Positions 53,019 through 64,000 of a stretch of DNA of 64,000 nucleotides are shown one piece after another. Every line of letters starts with the position of its first letter. Positions within the stretch are counted from its first letter, which is position 1. The position numbers and the translations under genes were made by a program. The notes below the pieces were generated by a model. It was not told the origin of the DNA. It saw only the letters and a program-made list of their open reading frames with translations, and did not search any database. The DNA comes from Gongronella butleri (Eukaryota > Mucoromycota > Mucoromycetes > Mucorales > Cunninghamellaceae), in NCBI GenBank assembly GCA_025201375.1, contig JAIWZP010000021.1:372001-436000 (forward strand). Direction: 5' to 3'.

Positions 53019-54283
53019 CTAGTCATTGCGACTGCGCACGGATTGAATGGCATTAAGCAAGCTATGATCATGATCGTCCTAAGAAAAAAAAAAAAGGCAG
53101 GTTGGCTACAATCACCTGAAATTGCGGGTGATGCGACGCACATGTACGCAAAGCGGCCCTTTTTTCTTGGTTTTTTTTTTTTTTTTACCATTTCAAGAGA
53201 CCAGATCATCATGCCGCCCAGGTGATTTTCATTGACAAAGTCCGCCTTTTTGCTCAAGGATCTTGGGTCATCAAAGGTAAGGAACATGCTTTTTCCGCGG
53301 TTGACCGAGTAGGGTGTGTATGTGGCACGGTCCCAGATGGAATGCCAGCCATTGGCATTGGACATGATGCCGTCGCGGCGGATGGAGCGCCACTGGTACT
53401 CGCCCGAGTATACAAACTTGCTTGCACCGCGGCAGGGCTCACGCTCAGCGCGGTCGTACTCGTCGCCGCGCACCTGGACTTTTGTGGGCGATAATGGGAT
53501 CTTCATGGACGTTGTGTAGCGTGCTTTGGGGTGTGTCTTTGTCACGTAGCCGTAGAATGGAATCCCGAGCACGACGCGGTCCATGGGAATCCCGGCATCC
53601 ACCCAATCCGCCACCGCCTTTTTCACGCTCACGCCGTCGCCATCCAGGGGCGAATTGGCCCCGGTCATCGCGTCCCACGTGCCGTGCAAATCGTACGCCA
53701 TGATATACAGAGAATCAACTGTATTGCCCCACTCGGGGCTCAGGCGCGTCAAAGGCGTCTTGTTGGGCCCATTGAACACCGTGGCAGGCGCAGCGACCGT
53801 AATCAGCTTGTGAGAACTAGGATAACGCGTGTCCATCGTGGCTCGCATCAGCTTTAGAAACGCAAGATAATTGTCTGTGTCTTGGGGGTGCCTAAATATG
53901 TTAAAAAAAAAAAAAGAAAAAACGCGTGTCAAACGCGCCATTGTTTCGATCCGCAGCTGCCGCTCATGCTTTGTTTTCTTACGCAAGATTGCAGGACACG
54001 CCATTGTCCGCATTGGGGAATTCTACAGCGCGTCAATTATAAGCAGATGAGCACGATACCTCCTTTTTTTGTTTTATTGCTTTTTTACCCCAGTCAAAGT
54101 TGAAGCCGTCGAGGTCGTACTTGTCCATGGCATGAATGAGGTTAGTCGCAAACTGGCGACGCGATTGGGATGTTCGAAGCAGGCCGCTAAAGTACACAGA
54201 GCCGGTCCATCTTTGGTTTTTTTGTTTAAAAAAAAGGAGAAAACCACGATCAATGGCTGCTGCATAGCGTGGCCAGTCTCCCT

Positions 54284-54318
<35 letters not shown>

Positions 54319-54704
54319 CTTACCCGCCGACGCTCAGAGACACTGCCTTGTCGTTGGCGTGGCCATCTTCCACGACGGATTTCAGCTTTTCGCTGTCGAA
54401 TTGAGTCAATTGACCATCCTTGTCAGGCACACCAAAGGCGTAGATGACGTGATCCAGCTTGTGCCAAGGAATGTCCTTTGGCACTTCCTGCGCAATGGAA
54501 AGAAAGAAAAAAAAAAAAAGGAGACAAGGGGTGTGTGCGACACAATTGAAAAGAAATCAGCTTCCTTGCCATTGCAAAAGGGAGAACCTTGCTTACCCAA
54601 TCGGTCACGTAGCCTGACAATCTTGGATTGATCGAGCGCTTTTTGTCTGCCATGACAGATGTTAGCATAATTGATACCAGTAGCAGGCTAGATAAAAACA
54701 TCAT
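53019..54704 (-). CDS. Secreted GH18 chitinase
   Basis: A 398-residue glycoside hydrolase family 18 enzyme in six exons: 54597-54704, 54324-54487, 54089-54210, 53983-54022, 53189-53891, 53019-53078. Residues 1-19 form a signal peptide (hydrophobic LSSLLLVSIMLTSVMA), probably cleaved before Asp20. The TIM-barrel landmarks are present: LDHVIYAFG, SLSVGGW, the catalytic motif DGFNFDWE (125-132, acid Glu132 completed by the splice to exon 4), LYIMAYDLHGTW and the late WSLE near 368-371. Such enzymes cut beta-1,4-GlcNAc chains by substrate-assisted catalysis, here for wall remodelling or nutrition. Asn128 replaces the usual third-position Asp of DxxDxDxE, and exon 4 is only 40 nt. The enzyme ends soon after the barrel, with no chitin-binding module. 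Confidence 0.92.
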
Positions 54705-55377
54705 GATTTTTTTTTCTAAAGGAAAGGAAGGGGAGGGGGGAGACTGCGACTTGGACAAGTCTTGAATTGGAGGGAAAGGAAGGGGAGGGGGGCTATACGC
54801 AGAAAATAAAAAGGAAAGATGTGAAAGAAAGAAGAAAAAAAAAAGAGCGAGGCTGGCGAGAAATTGCCTGGACGTCGTCCATGGATCGTTACGGTTCACA
54901 AGAAAGGGAGTGGGCATCACACCTCTTTTACCCCTTAGCTTCTTTCTCCTCATTTTTTTTTTTTTTTTTTTTTTTTTTTGTGTTTCTGCGTGCGTGAGGT
55001 GCTCCTTGAGCCGTGTCTCCTTGAATTGAGCCTAATGATACGACAATCACGTCACATTCATGAAAAAGAAGAGTCTTGCGCGGATAATACACTTTTTTTT
55101 TTTTACCCCATGCACACAGGGAGGCCGCTCAATTTGCGCGCACTGTGACCCTCTCCCAGCTGGACAGTAACAAGAACACGAAATTCAAGGAGGTGTGAAG
55201 AATTCGCGGTGTTTGTCCCGCCTTGACCTTCAATTAAGCTTGCCCATCAAATCAAACGCTTTTTATTTTCATTAATCAGCGTTAAAGATATGTGAGATGA
55301 ACGTGTTTCCACGTGTCGATCAATCGCAGCAAATGGCTTTAGAGGAAAAGCCAAACTTTGCCCATCCTTTCCTAGGT
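54705..55377. other. Intergenic, chitinase promoter side and RPAP3 3' flank
   Basis: T runs near 54955-54980 and 55091. A GATA-like and AT-rich context upstream of the chitinase gene, but no clear TATA box at the expected distance. No gene seen. Confidence 0.45.
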
Positions 55378-57260
55378 TCAATGCAACTTGACGGAGAACA
55401 ACTGGCACAATGGCGCCAATTGATAAGATGGTGTCGTGTCTTTGATCTTGTTGAGGATGGTAAAAAGGTCTAAAAAGGAGAAGTGCACGAAAATGAGAGG
55501 GGGGTGAGCCAAACGATTTTTTTTTTTTTTGCATGATCACGCGACGCGTCGCTCTTACATTGCTTGTGGCGACTGTCTAGGAACATGATGAGCATGTCCA
55601 GACGCGGCACCTTGGAAAGGCCTTCCATCACCTGCAGAATCTCGGCGTCCGACTTTTCTCTGCGTGGAACAAACAAACAAAAAGTGAATAAAAGAAAAAA
55701 AAAAGGTCGTGATTTCTAACCATCACATACTTGCAATAAAAGGTGCTGATGACTTCCAACATCTTTTCAAACTGATCCGGCTCCAGCGACGACTTGAAAA
55801 TGTTGGCAAACGACGTTGGTGGGATGCACTACTCGAAAAAAAGAGAAAATTGCCGCGTCAGCAGTAATAATAAAAGTAAAAGCGATCGTACCTGAAGGTA
55901 GTCGTATAGCACCTGGTTTCCGCGTCGCGCACACGCCTTCCAATCGCGCGTGAATTCGTAGCTTGATCGTGGGCATTCGAGCTTCAATGGTGGCAATTGC
56001 GGCACAGGAGGCGTCCCAGTGACTGGTGGTGCCTTTGCGGCTGTTGAAGGGGTTGTCTTGGGTGCTGCTGCTGGTGCGGAAGTTGATGGTGTAGCCTTTT
56101 GATCAGGCAATGGCTTTTGCGCTGCGGACAATGGCGTCACTGGCTTTGGTGCTGATGAGGTTGATGAAGATTTGGCAGCGCCATTGGCTGGCGACGAGGG
56201 CGATTTTGCTTGCTTGGGCTCGGCAACCTTGGGCTTGGGTGGCGATGGAGACGTGTCCTACAGGTCAACATTTTCGTCAGCAATGTCCTTTGTCGCTCTT
56301 TATAAATTAGCGCGCCCAACACATACCTTGGGCAGCTTTGCCAACTCGCTTTGGATCGTCTGGTTTTCGGGCTCAATTTCCAACGCGCGATTGAAATCTA
56401 CAGATTGGATGATGTGAGATGGAGTCTCGACCCGAGCTTCCGCTCATTCATGTACCTTTTCGTGCGTCATTCACGCGTCCCAGCTCTTTTCGCGCAACAC
56501 CGCGGCGCCACAAGGCTTTGACGTGCGTGGGCTGCAGCTCAAGACACTTTGTACAATCGCTCTCCGCCTCGGCGTATCTAAAAAAAAAGAGAATGAGGCT
56601 CTACACGTCTTTTTTTCTTCATTCTAACGCCTTACTTTTGGATTTTGAGATATGCCATGGCTCGATTGACAAAATAGACAGCATTTGACGGATCGAGATA
56701 GATGGCCAGCGCATATGCCTGGATCGCCTCTTGGAATTGCTGCTTCTGGAAGTGCTTGTTGCCCTGGAGAAATTAAACAAAAAAGCGCGTGTCAGGCCCA
56801 TGGAATAACACTCGCCTATCTGTCTATACCTTTTCTTTGGCTTGTAATGCTTGCTTTTCCGTCGATTCGTCCGTCCATGCGGCACCGGTGCCTGCAGGGG
56901 GCGCGGTTGCATTGTCAGCAACCTTGGGCAAAAGCTAAAATAGGACCATCTATCAGCCATTTTCGTCGTCTTTTTCGTCTTTGCAGCAGAAAATCGCGTC
57001 CTACCTTGTGCAAATCATTGATGCCAAGCGGCTTCTGTTTCTCCAGGATACACTGTTTTGCTGATCGTACCGGTGGCAGGGTCTAAAAAGTTGAAAATTC
57101 GATTCAAAACGTCAGCTTCGGCCAAAAGGGCTAGATCAACCCAATATCTCGCGTGTACCTGTTCGCGCACCGGCTTTTGCTTGTCCAGCTTGGTGTCGAC
57201 GGCCTTGATTTGGCTCTGCCACGAGAGAAGATCGTCCCAAACGGTCTGAGGAGCTGTCAT
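55378..57260 (-). CDS. RPAP3: RPAP3-type TPR co-chaperone (R2TP complex)
   Basis: A 420-residue protein in ten exons: 57159-57260, 57005-57082, 56830-56934, 56636-56763, 56456-56577, 56327-56397, 55892-56257, 55731-55828, 55559-55659, 55378-55469. Residues about 95-203 carry TPR helix pairs (GNKHFQKQQFQEAIQAYALA, YAEAESDCTKCLELQPTH), which bind the MEEVD end of HSP90/HSP70. A Pro/Ala/Lys-rich linker (204-290) leads to the RPAP3 C-terminal domain from about 296 (SSYEFTRDWKACARRG ... IPPTSFANIFKSSLEPD ... SKVPRLDMLIMFLDS). That domain anchors to the RUVBL1/2 ring. The complex assembles RNA polymerase II, PIKKs and snoRNPs. Budding yeast has only the short Tah1; this fuller form resembles animal RPAP3. 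Confidence 0.9.
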
Positions 57261-59126
57261 GGTCGATCAGAAAGGCGAAAGAAAGGGGAGGAAAAGCGCG
57301 CTCTTTGAATTTTCAATCTCGCCAAAAGCTTTGTATCATGTCGGGGCTGTGCTCAGATTCATGCACATACCTGCTCAACGACTATTTTGGACGTGTCGCG
57401 CTCATTTTAACCCTGAATCAAAGAGAAATCAGTTTTTCTTGATATCGTAGACAACCGCCTTGAATTTGCACGAGCTTGCGAGGCGTCATGGATGAAAATT
57501 GGTGCTTGCGGCGCAATTGGAGAGATTTCGGTGCCTGTTGCTATGATAAAAAAGCGATTTTCTCGGAAACATCGGTTTGTTCTCGACTTGCCGCTATCCG
57601 ATCAACTTGAGATTTTGTCAGCCGACCATGACTAATTTATCCTTCAACTTTGAAGCTTTGGTTCAAGACCTGTCAGATGCCTGGAAAGACCATCAACTAA
57701 GAGATCTCTTTTTTATCTCTTTTTTTGCTTATTAAAACTGAGCTGACAAGAAAAAAGAGCAGATTCACATTGAGGCAACGACCTTCAAGGTTTCCTGATC
57801 AAATGAGCCCACTCTTGCAACATTGCGGCCATTGGATGGCGTGCAAGATCAATTTTCGAAAATGTCGAATTTTCCCTGGGGTGCAGTCGAGGATCCGAAA
57901 ATTGAATAAATTATGTCCTCGGATCGCCACGCCTTTCACACATAGGGTGAATGGCGCGTATTAACCGATAAAGATGCAATAAAACCCAGGGGTTCATCGA
58001 CCAGTTTTCGGGTAAAACGCAAAAAGTTGCCAATTTTCACGTCAAGGCAAACTCAACGAGGTTTGGCCGCAGCGCATGGAAAGTTATGTCATCAGAAAGA
58101 GCGCGTCATGAAGTGTGTGCTTGCACGGATGATCACTGAAAAAAGATGAGTTTCGGCGGAATTGACGCGCCCAGAGTGTTTGCGGGTGAACTTGGACGTG
58201 TGGTATACCGCGTCAAGCGCGCGTTACACGCGTCCGTTTCTTTTCGAATCCATGCCTCTGACGTCCCTCTTACTAGTGAAGGCGTCGGCGCGGCAGTATG
58301 GACGCGTTCTTCCCGTGCAATTCGTTTTTGAAATTAAATCTAACATTGCTCATTGCTCGTGACCTTGCAGATCAATCCCAGTCTTTTTTGGCATTTTTCG
58401 TGGTTTCTACTTGCCCTTCTTCTTGTGTGGGAGTTTGGACGAATTCTGAAGACCTGATTTTTCGATTTTGGTTTTGGTCCTCGACCACGGGTGATTTCGG
58501 ATTTGCGTGTTGCGCCTGCCCAACGAGGCCTAACAATAAATGGTTGAACCCCAGGCGGTTTACTGACTTGCAAGATCATATTGGGACGCGTTTCGGGTGT
58601 TGATTAGATTGATATGTCCTCGAGCAAATTGAAATGTTAGTAATTTTCGTAAAATGTGCGCCATCAGCCATTTGATATGATGAATCTGTCGCGAAACCGT
58701 GTCCAGCCGATGCACACGCGAATTCTGCATCTTTTGTACTGCCATCACACCGCGTCTAAGCTAGTTCATTGTCGAGGTAATCAAGATTGGAAGGTTTAAC
58801 CGGGGTTGGCCATAATTTAAGGACAATTACACGCCCTGGAGCTTCTGTTTGCTCTCTTGGATGTTCATCCCTGACAGAGTAACCTGTTGAGATGAATCTT
58901 GCAGAATTGTGACAATTGGCTGCGGCTTGGTTGGCAGATACGCGATTTTGACAGCCGGCAATGTATGCGCAAGCGCAAATTGTCGGAGTGTACCTTGGAT
59001 TTCGGGCCAATAAAATAGCCGGGAGGGCCAGGGCTTTCCATGATGGTTTTTTTTTTGACAGCCCCCTTGCTCACTTTTTTTTTTCTTTCTTTCTTTACAC
59101 TTTTTTTTTCTTGCTTCTCTACTGCG
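57261..59126. repeat. Promoter of RPAP3 followed by degenerate repeat block
   Basis: 57261-57420 is the RPAP3 leader. About 57580-58470 is a relative of 16090-17000 in the same order of landmarks (GGGGTGCAGTCGA, GGTGAATGGCGCGT, AACGAGGTTTGGCCGCAGCG, GTTATGTCATCAGAAAGAG, CTTACTAGTGAAGGCGTCGG, GGACGCGTTCTTCC). The GGCCGCAGCG segment also recurs near 9893. About 59060-59126 is the pyrimidine-rich leader of the next gene. Confidence 0.65.
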
Positions 59127-61152
59127 ATGCTGGCATTTAGGAGAGCAGGTTTTTTGCGCTCCATACGAGGGCCAGGTGTGTGTGCCTCACGACGATCGCT
59201 TGCGACGGCAACGGCGACAACGACAACGACGCCCGCGACAGCAAATTCTGTGTCGTTGCCGTCTCGGTGGCCTCGACGCTTGGCGTACACGGCGGTGGGC
59301 GGTGCCGGTGCGACGGCGCTCTACTACACAAACGACGACGCGCGGCACGTCATGACTGCAGTGGAGCGGTGCGGGCTGGCGGGTGCAACGGGCGTGGCGG
59401 TAGCGTTTGACTACCAGCGCACGCTTTCTCGGTCGTATGCGTCCGCGCAAGATCGGCAGCAGGCCAAGAACGAGTGTCACTTGAGGTGCGCACATCGTGT
59501 TCTTCATTCGCTGCAGCGTCTAGGAGGCATTTATATCAAATTGGGCCAGCATGTCAGCGCCATGGTGTATTTGCTTCCCATTGAGTGGACATCCACAATG
59601 GCCGTCCTTCAGGATCGCTGCGTGCCGACACCAAAGGAGGACATTGAGGAGCTCTTCCTCAAGGACTATGGCCGCCCGCTCGACGACATTTTTGACGAGT
59701 TTGATTGGCAACCATTGGGTGTGGCCAGCTTGGCTCAGGGTACAAAATGTCAAAACAAAACAATTGGGCATGGAAAGTGAGCCTGTATTTATCTTGTTTT
59801 TCATCGCAGTGCACAAGGCGCGCCTGCGCGACACGGGTGAGTGGGTCGCCGTCAAGTTCCAACACCCATATTTGGACGAATTTTGTAAAATCGACATGAA
59901 AACCGTCAGCTTCATCTTTGACTGCATCCGTCAATTTTTCCCCGACTTCGGCTTCAGCTGGCTCGTGGATGAGATGCGCGAGTCGCTGCCACAAGAGCTT
60001 AATTTCGCACACGAGGCCGAAAATGCGCAAAAAGTCCACGCCAACTTTGCCAATTCCAGCGACATTGCTCTGGTCATTCCACAGGTCCATTGGGCCATTC
60101 GTCGCATCATGTGCATGGAGTGTAAGATGCAAAAAAAAAAAAGAGGGGAAACGTCGTTTGTTCATCTCAATTCCTCCTTTTTTAGTCATTGAGGGCGCGC
60201 GCATCGACAATTTGGCATACATGAAGCAACATGGCATTGATCCTCGCTCGGTGTCGTCGGAACTCACAAAGGCATTCTCTGAAATGATCTTCATCCACGG
60301 GTAAGCATCATTGTGTTGCGTGGTTTCCAAGCCGATGATTGACATTTTTCTCTTTTTTTTTCCCCACTATTTCATCAGCTTTGTCCATTGCGATCCTCGT
60401 AAGCTCCCTTGCTCTGATATGCTGCGCAGACCGCGGCTGAGAAATTTTTTTTTTTTTTTTTTTTACTCCTTGTAGATCCCGGCAATGTGATCATCCGGCC
60501 GTCCAATGCTGAAAGCAAGAAGAAACACGGCAAAAACTTTGATTTGGTTCTCTTGGACCATGGTCTGTACCGCACACTGTCTGACCAGCTGCGTCTGGAC
60601 TATGGGCATCTGTGGACGGCGCTGATCAAGGGCGACGAGGAGGGAATTCGCGTATATGCGCATCGTGTTGGTGGCACTGACGGGTACCAGCTGTTTGCAA
60701 GCATGTTGACGGGCCGCGAGTGGGCCAAGATCCACACGACTGACTTGACATCTGCACGCGACAGCAAGGAGCTGGAGCGCATGGCTGCCGGCGCGCTGGA
60801 ATTGCTTGTGCAGGTGGCAGACATCCTGGGCAGAATGCCGCGCCCTGTGCTTCTTTTGCTAAAGACCAATGACCTGCTGCGCCACGTCGACGAGCAATTG
60901 AACAGCGTGCACGACGAAAAGATCACGTATGTCATCATGGGCCAATACTGCGCCAAGGCCGTGTGGCTCGACACCAAAACGTTCTTGATCCATCAAATCC
61001 AAAGCATTGGCTGGCAATGGCTTCTTGTGAAGCATCTTGTTGGCGCCTGGTGGGATTATCATCGACTCGAATACTCGCTGCGCATGTACCAGTCCCTCAG
61101 CGTCTTGCTTGAAAATATGCGCGCTCTCGTTGCCCGTTGGATTCCCTTGTAA
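59127..61152 (+). CDS. ADCK1-type (ABC1/UbiB family) mitochondrial kinase-like protein
   Basis: A 578-residue protein in five exons: 59127-59739, 59810-60121, 60186-60300, 60379-60398, 60476-61152. Residues 1-35 are basic and Arg-rich (MLAFRRAGFLRSIRGPG), a likely mitochondrial presequence. The UbiB kinase-like core has the N-terminal KLGQ (138-141), an Ala-rich loop SLAQVHKARL, Lys220 in WVAVKFQHP, catalytic HCDPHPGNV (about 350-358) and metal loop LLDHGLYR (381-383, DHG in place of DFG). DHG is typical of the ADCK1/yeast Mcp2 branch, linked to mitochondrial lipid homeostasis. Exon 4 is a 20-nt microexon coding for the FVHCDP core of the catalytic loop. A T-rich leader precedes the ATG. The in-frame upstream ATG at 59040 is hydrophobic and less plausible. 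Confidence 0.9.
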
Positions 61153-61490
61153 ACCTCTTTTTTGTTATTGATTTTATTACGCGTTCGCGCTACTTCTTGT
61201 ACCATCCCCCTCCTTTTCTCGCTAAAAATGCTAATGTTAGACTTGACCAAATAGATTGTTTTATAAAAATTATATATTTTTTTACAACAATTTTTGACAA
61301 TTCAAGCGTTGTGGGCATGCAAGGCCCACGACGGTTGTGTAACCAGTTCATTGCCGCACCTACGAGCCACTCCCCCAAAAGTGTGTCGCAATGCCCGCCG
61401 GTCAAGTTTTTTCTTGCTGTTTCTTCTTTTTTCCCCATCCTGACTCTATCCAAGCTGTTGTTCCTCGGTATTTCTATCCTAAAACACATC
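61153..61490. promoter_or_regulatory. Intergenic: ADCK1 3' flank and DUF1748 promoter
   Basis: AT-rich patch TTTTATAAAAATTATATA near 61259-61276 may include a TATA box or a terminator. A C/T-rich tract (CTTGCTGTTTCTTCTTTTTT) lies near 61412-61432 before the next ATG. No gene seen. Confidence 0.35.
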
Positions 61491-61787
61491 ATGTGGAGCC
61501 GTTTTCTTCATTTGACACTCGACGCCGTGCTCGTATCGACTATCCTTGCCAGTATCAAGCGCTTGACGGGAATCCAGTAAGTACCTTTTGGACAAAACTT
61601 TTGCGACAAGTCGTCTAAACGCACTTTTTCCCGCTTTTTTTTGTGCTTCTCTAGACCCGCCGTGTCCAAGATTCAGAACAAGGAGATTCGTGGCTACATT
61701 GACCAGTACCTGGGCGTGGGAGAGTACGTATTGGACGCCAGTATCTTGTACCTGAGCCACTCAAACTACTTTGAACGTCGCCGTTGA
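61491..61787 (+). CDS. DUF1748 small (72-residue) protein, probably mitochondrial
   Basis: Two exons (61491-61576 and 61655-61787) encode 72 residues. Exon 1: MWSRFLHLTLDAVLVSTILA, with a single hydrophobic helix followed by SIKRLTG. Exon 2 includes NKEIRGYIDQYLGVGEYVLD and ends SHSNYFERRR. This pattern (LHLTLDAVLVST-LAS-KR-TG, then YLG-GEYVLD and a terminal NYF-RR) matches the fungal DUF1748 family of about 75 residues, which includes yeast YPR010C-A, a mitochondrial microprotein as I recall. The protein probably sits in a mitochondrial membrane. It lies 338 bp downstream of the ADCK1 gene on the same strand, both with mitochondrial connections, but there is no evidence for coregulation. Confidence 0.85.
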
Positions 61788-63297
61788 GCGTTTTTTGAAG
61801 TTTCTTGTTCTCGCCCTCTCCTTTTGCCACTATACCACCAATTATTTTATGCCATTATCCCATCCTAAAGCGTGGAAATAAACCAATGCTGGGCCGACAG
61901 AGCCGAGTATCGCCATTATCAGCGCAATGGAGCAAGAACGCGTGTGTTTGAGAATCCTATGGCGGAGTGCCAAGGAAAGCTTTGCATTGAGACTCTTGTC
62001 GGACTCGTCACGGGTATTTTGCAACCTTGAAATTGCTTGTCTCCTCTCAATTGGCACCGTGGTTTTATCATTTTTATCACTTTTTTTCATTTTTATCGTG
62101 TTTTTGTGTATTATTGTCGAGTGCTGCTTTGTCCAAGTCTCGCATCACTTATGCCGATAAGCCGCAACAAACCCAATTGAGCCATGTTTGGGAGCAGTGG
62201 CGTGGTAAAAAATCAATATGATGGAAAGCGACAAAAGACGCAATCAAATGGGCGCGTGTCGCGATCCTCGGTCTTTGTTTTGCATTTATTGACGCGTCCA
62301 TTGGATCATGGTAGATGCCCAATCGCCATCATGGTCCAGTAGCAACGACTGGCTCTGACAATTCGCCCAAAAGATAAAATCAGACCATTTGTAGGTTGGA
62401 GCCACGATTTGTGCATCACAGCGACACAAAACAGAGCAGCGTGAGCATGAGAATGGCCATGTCGGAGCGTGACAACGGCCAGATCAGATCGCGTTTTTCT
62501 GATGTGATTTTTTTTTTTTGTGAGGCATGGCAAGGGTCTTTTTTTTTTTTTCCTGCAGCATGCACCCCAACATGCCAATTAGATGATGTCCTTCGGCTCA
62601 CAAGGTCTGAAAGCATTAGATACGAGAACGTGGTGCACGTTGCGCCGGACGTCGACAAGCGGGAAGCCGAAGCCGATATATTATCCTTGTTGCTTGATGA
62701 CGAGCAGGTGCATGAAAAATGAAAATCGTGGGGACGGCGCCACTGTGTGTTATGACATCATTTTTCATTAGGCGTCTCAGAGACTATCGAGTTTTCTAGA
62801 GTCATTAGGGTGCACGCGTAGGCAGGCCAATCCGTGTCAGATTAGAGATTGGAGAAAAAAAATGTTTGGACAGGTTGGATTCATGGAATACACCGGGCCC
62901 ATTGCGGCGTGTCACCTCATTGTCGCATTCCGCGGGGAAAGGAAAGGAGAGGGAGCCTGCAAGCATGTGATCCACGGAGGAGATCTCGTGTGGTCTCGTC
63001 TCTTTTTTATCGAAATTTCCATAATTGGGAACGTGGGAATCGGCTTTCTTTTTGCAGACGGCGCATGAATGAAGCGAAACAAAGGGCGGACTCTGATACG
63101 AACACGTCTTGATGAGATGGCAACAAAAAAAAGAGAGAAAAAAAGGTATACGATTTATTAAAATACATGAAAGAGGCCAGCCAATGGCTCACAAAAATAA
63201 AAGATATGTACATTGAGTTGATTGAGAAAGAGTGGCAGAGCGGAGACAGGGCAGGGGATATAAGGTGGGGGAGTGATATTTGCAAAAAGACGCGTGA
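61788..63297. other. Intergenic; weak exon-like ORF near 62.4-62.7 kb
   Basis: No convincing gene. On + a frame ending at 62722 has a protein-like final segment (TRSESIRYENVVHVAPDVDK, then an acidic LLLDDEQVHEK) after a T-tract and CTGCAG, possibly a terminal exon with no recognised first exon. A 68-codon + frame at 62862-63068 shows no motif. 63130-63297 is the 3' flank of the last gene. Confidence 0.4.
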
Positions 63298-63970
63298 TCA
63301 TGCTGACCAAAAGATGTGGCGCGAGGAGCTGGGTGACAAGGGCTGATCTTGTGCTTTGAGAATGGATTGAGTGTTCTCGTCCCATTGGAATTGCGGGCCA
63401 CTGGTGCATCCGCGTTCTTGCGGATCATAGCTTGACCAGTCGTCTTCAAATGACTTGTTCATGGTGAACGATGTGCAGCTGTCCGGCAAATGAATGAATG
63501 TGGGTCTGTTTGGGCGATTGAGCGAGAAGGACGACATTTGCGACGCTACAGAGGACGCGGACGACACGGAATTGGCCGGTGATGTGGACAGCATGGGCGA
63601 TTTCAAGCCGGATGGCGGCGGCATTGCCACGACGGGCGCTACAGTGGGCTCCAGTGTGGATCCAGCAAACTTTGGAAGGTGGAATGAGTAGGTAGTCATG
63701 GCAATGGGGGCTGGTATAAGTAAAAAAATAAAAAGAGAGAGGTTGAAGAAAGAAGAAAAAGCAAAAAAAAGGGACCCTGACCCGAGCTCGATTAAAAAAA
63801 AAAAAAAAGAGAGCAGACGAAAAAAAAAGAGGGACAAGCACGAAATCTCTGATCATGTCATGTCTCAAAATGGAACCGACTGACTCACTTCCGATTTGTT
63901 CCTTTTGGTGCAAGGCTGGCGGGCATCGGGGCGCCATTGGCTGGTCCAGGGCGGGGCTTTCTTCTGGCAT
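63298..63970 (-). CDS. Hypothetical Ser-rich protein
   Basis: Two exons (63889-63970 and 63298-63710) encode 164 residues, beginning MPEESPALDQPMAPR. The first exon ends at GTGAGT and the second starts after TACCAG; the join is in frame (QKEQIG-TPIAMTTYSFHL). A second possible start at 63699 (MTTYSF) would give 133 residues from exon 2 alone. The protein is Ser/Pro-rich, with NRPNRPTFIHLPDSCTSFTM and an acidic FEDDWSSYDPQERG segment, and ends RHIFWSA. No family, signal peptide or membrane helix recognised. The upstream DNA at the window edge is T-rich in the transcript sense, so the start is probably included, though a further upstream exon cannot be excluded. Confidence 0.6.
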
Positions 63971-64000
63971 GATGAGGAAGGCTCTTTTTTTTCTTTATTG

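Noticed and set aside
62862..63068. 68-codon plus-strand frame starting MFGQVGFMEY
   Set aside because: No recognised family, no supporting leader or splice sites, and length is near what chance allows in this DNA.

Overview
The window is nuclear DNA of a fungus, probably an early-diverging (Mucoromycota-like) one. Genes are split by many short GT-AG introns (about 40-180 nt) full of long poly(A) and poly(T) runs. Several products belong to fungal families (a self-sufficient CYP505-type P450, a SIP5-like RING protein, a DUF1748 small protein, a GH18 chitinase). Others (DNAJC7-type J protein, RPAP3, double HMG-box protein, ALIX/PalA-type BRO1 protein) are typical of fungi that kept more of the animal-fungal ancestral gene set than budding yeasts did. 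The species assignment is inference. Splice joins were read by eye from frame continuity, so single exon ends may be off by a base or two.

Layout. 0-6 kb: 3' end of NOC3 (+), a doubtful tiny Cys-rich gene (-), and a six-exon DNAJC7-type TPR/J-domain co-chaperone (-). 6-10 kb: no clear gene, but repeats including a five-unit satellite-like array of about 325 bp. 10-14.8 kb: three genes in a row on the + strand (tandem BTB/T1 protein, small C2HC zinc-finger protein, ten-finger TFIIIA). 14.8-17.8 kb: degenerate repeats. 17.8-22.0 kb: ten-exon CYP505-like P450-reductase fusion (-) with an unusual N-terminal extension, a TATA box and a palindrome. 23.25 kb: tRNA-Lys(CUU). 23.3-26.7 kb: repeats. 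26.8-32.5 kb: polo kinase and RhoGAP (both -), the latter divergent from SIP5 (+, 32.8-33.7 kb). 33.7-40 kb: the largest repeat block, with one long coding-like reading frame inside a repeat copy. 40-50.5 kb: DED1/DDX3 helicase, BRO1-family scaffold and double HMG-box protein, all on -. 53-57.3 kb: secreted GH18 chitinase and RPAP3 (-). 57.3-59.1 kb: repeats. 59.1-61.8 kb: ADCK1-type mitochondrial kinase-like protein and a DUF1748 small protein (+). 63.3-64 kb: a Ser-rich protein of unknown function (-).

The genes are mostly unlinked housekeeping functions: ribosome assembly (NOC3), 5S rRNA transcription (TFIIIA), translation initiation (DED1), HSP70/HSP90 assembly (DNAJC7, RPAP3), cell division (polo kinase), Rho signalling, endosomal/pH signalling (BRO1 protein), mitochondrial lipid homeostasis (ADCK1) and wall turnover (chitinase). 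I see no operon, biosynthetic cluster, CRISPR array, phage or complete transposon. The most unusual items are the N-terminally extended P450-reductase fusion, the reading frame inside a repeat copy at 36.1-36.9 kb, the satellite-like array at 7.9-9.1 kb, and enrichment of the motif TACTGTA in the repeat blocks.
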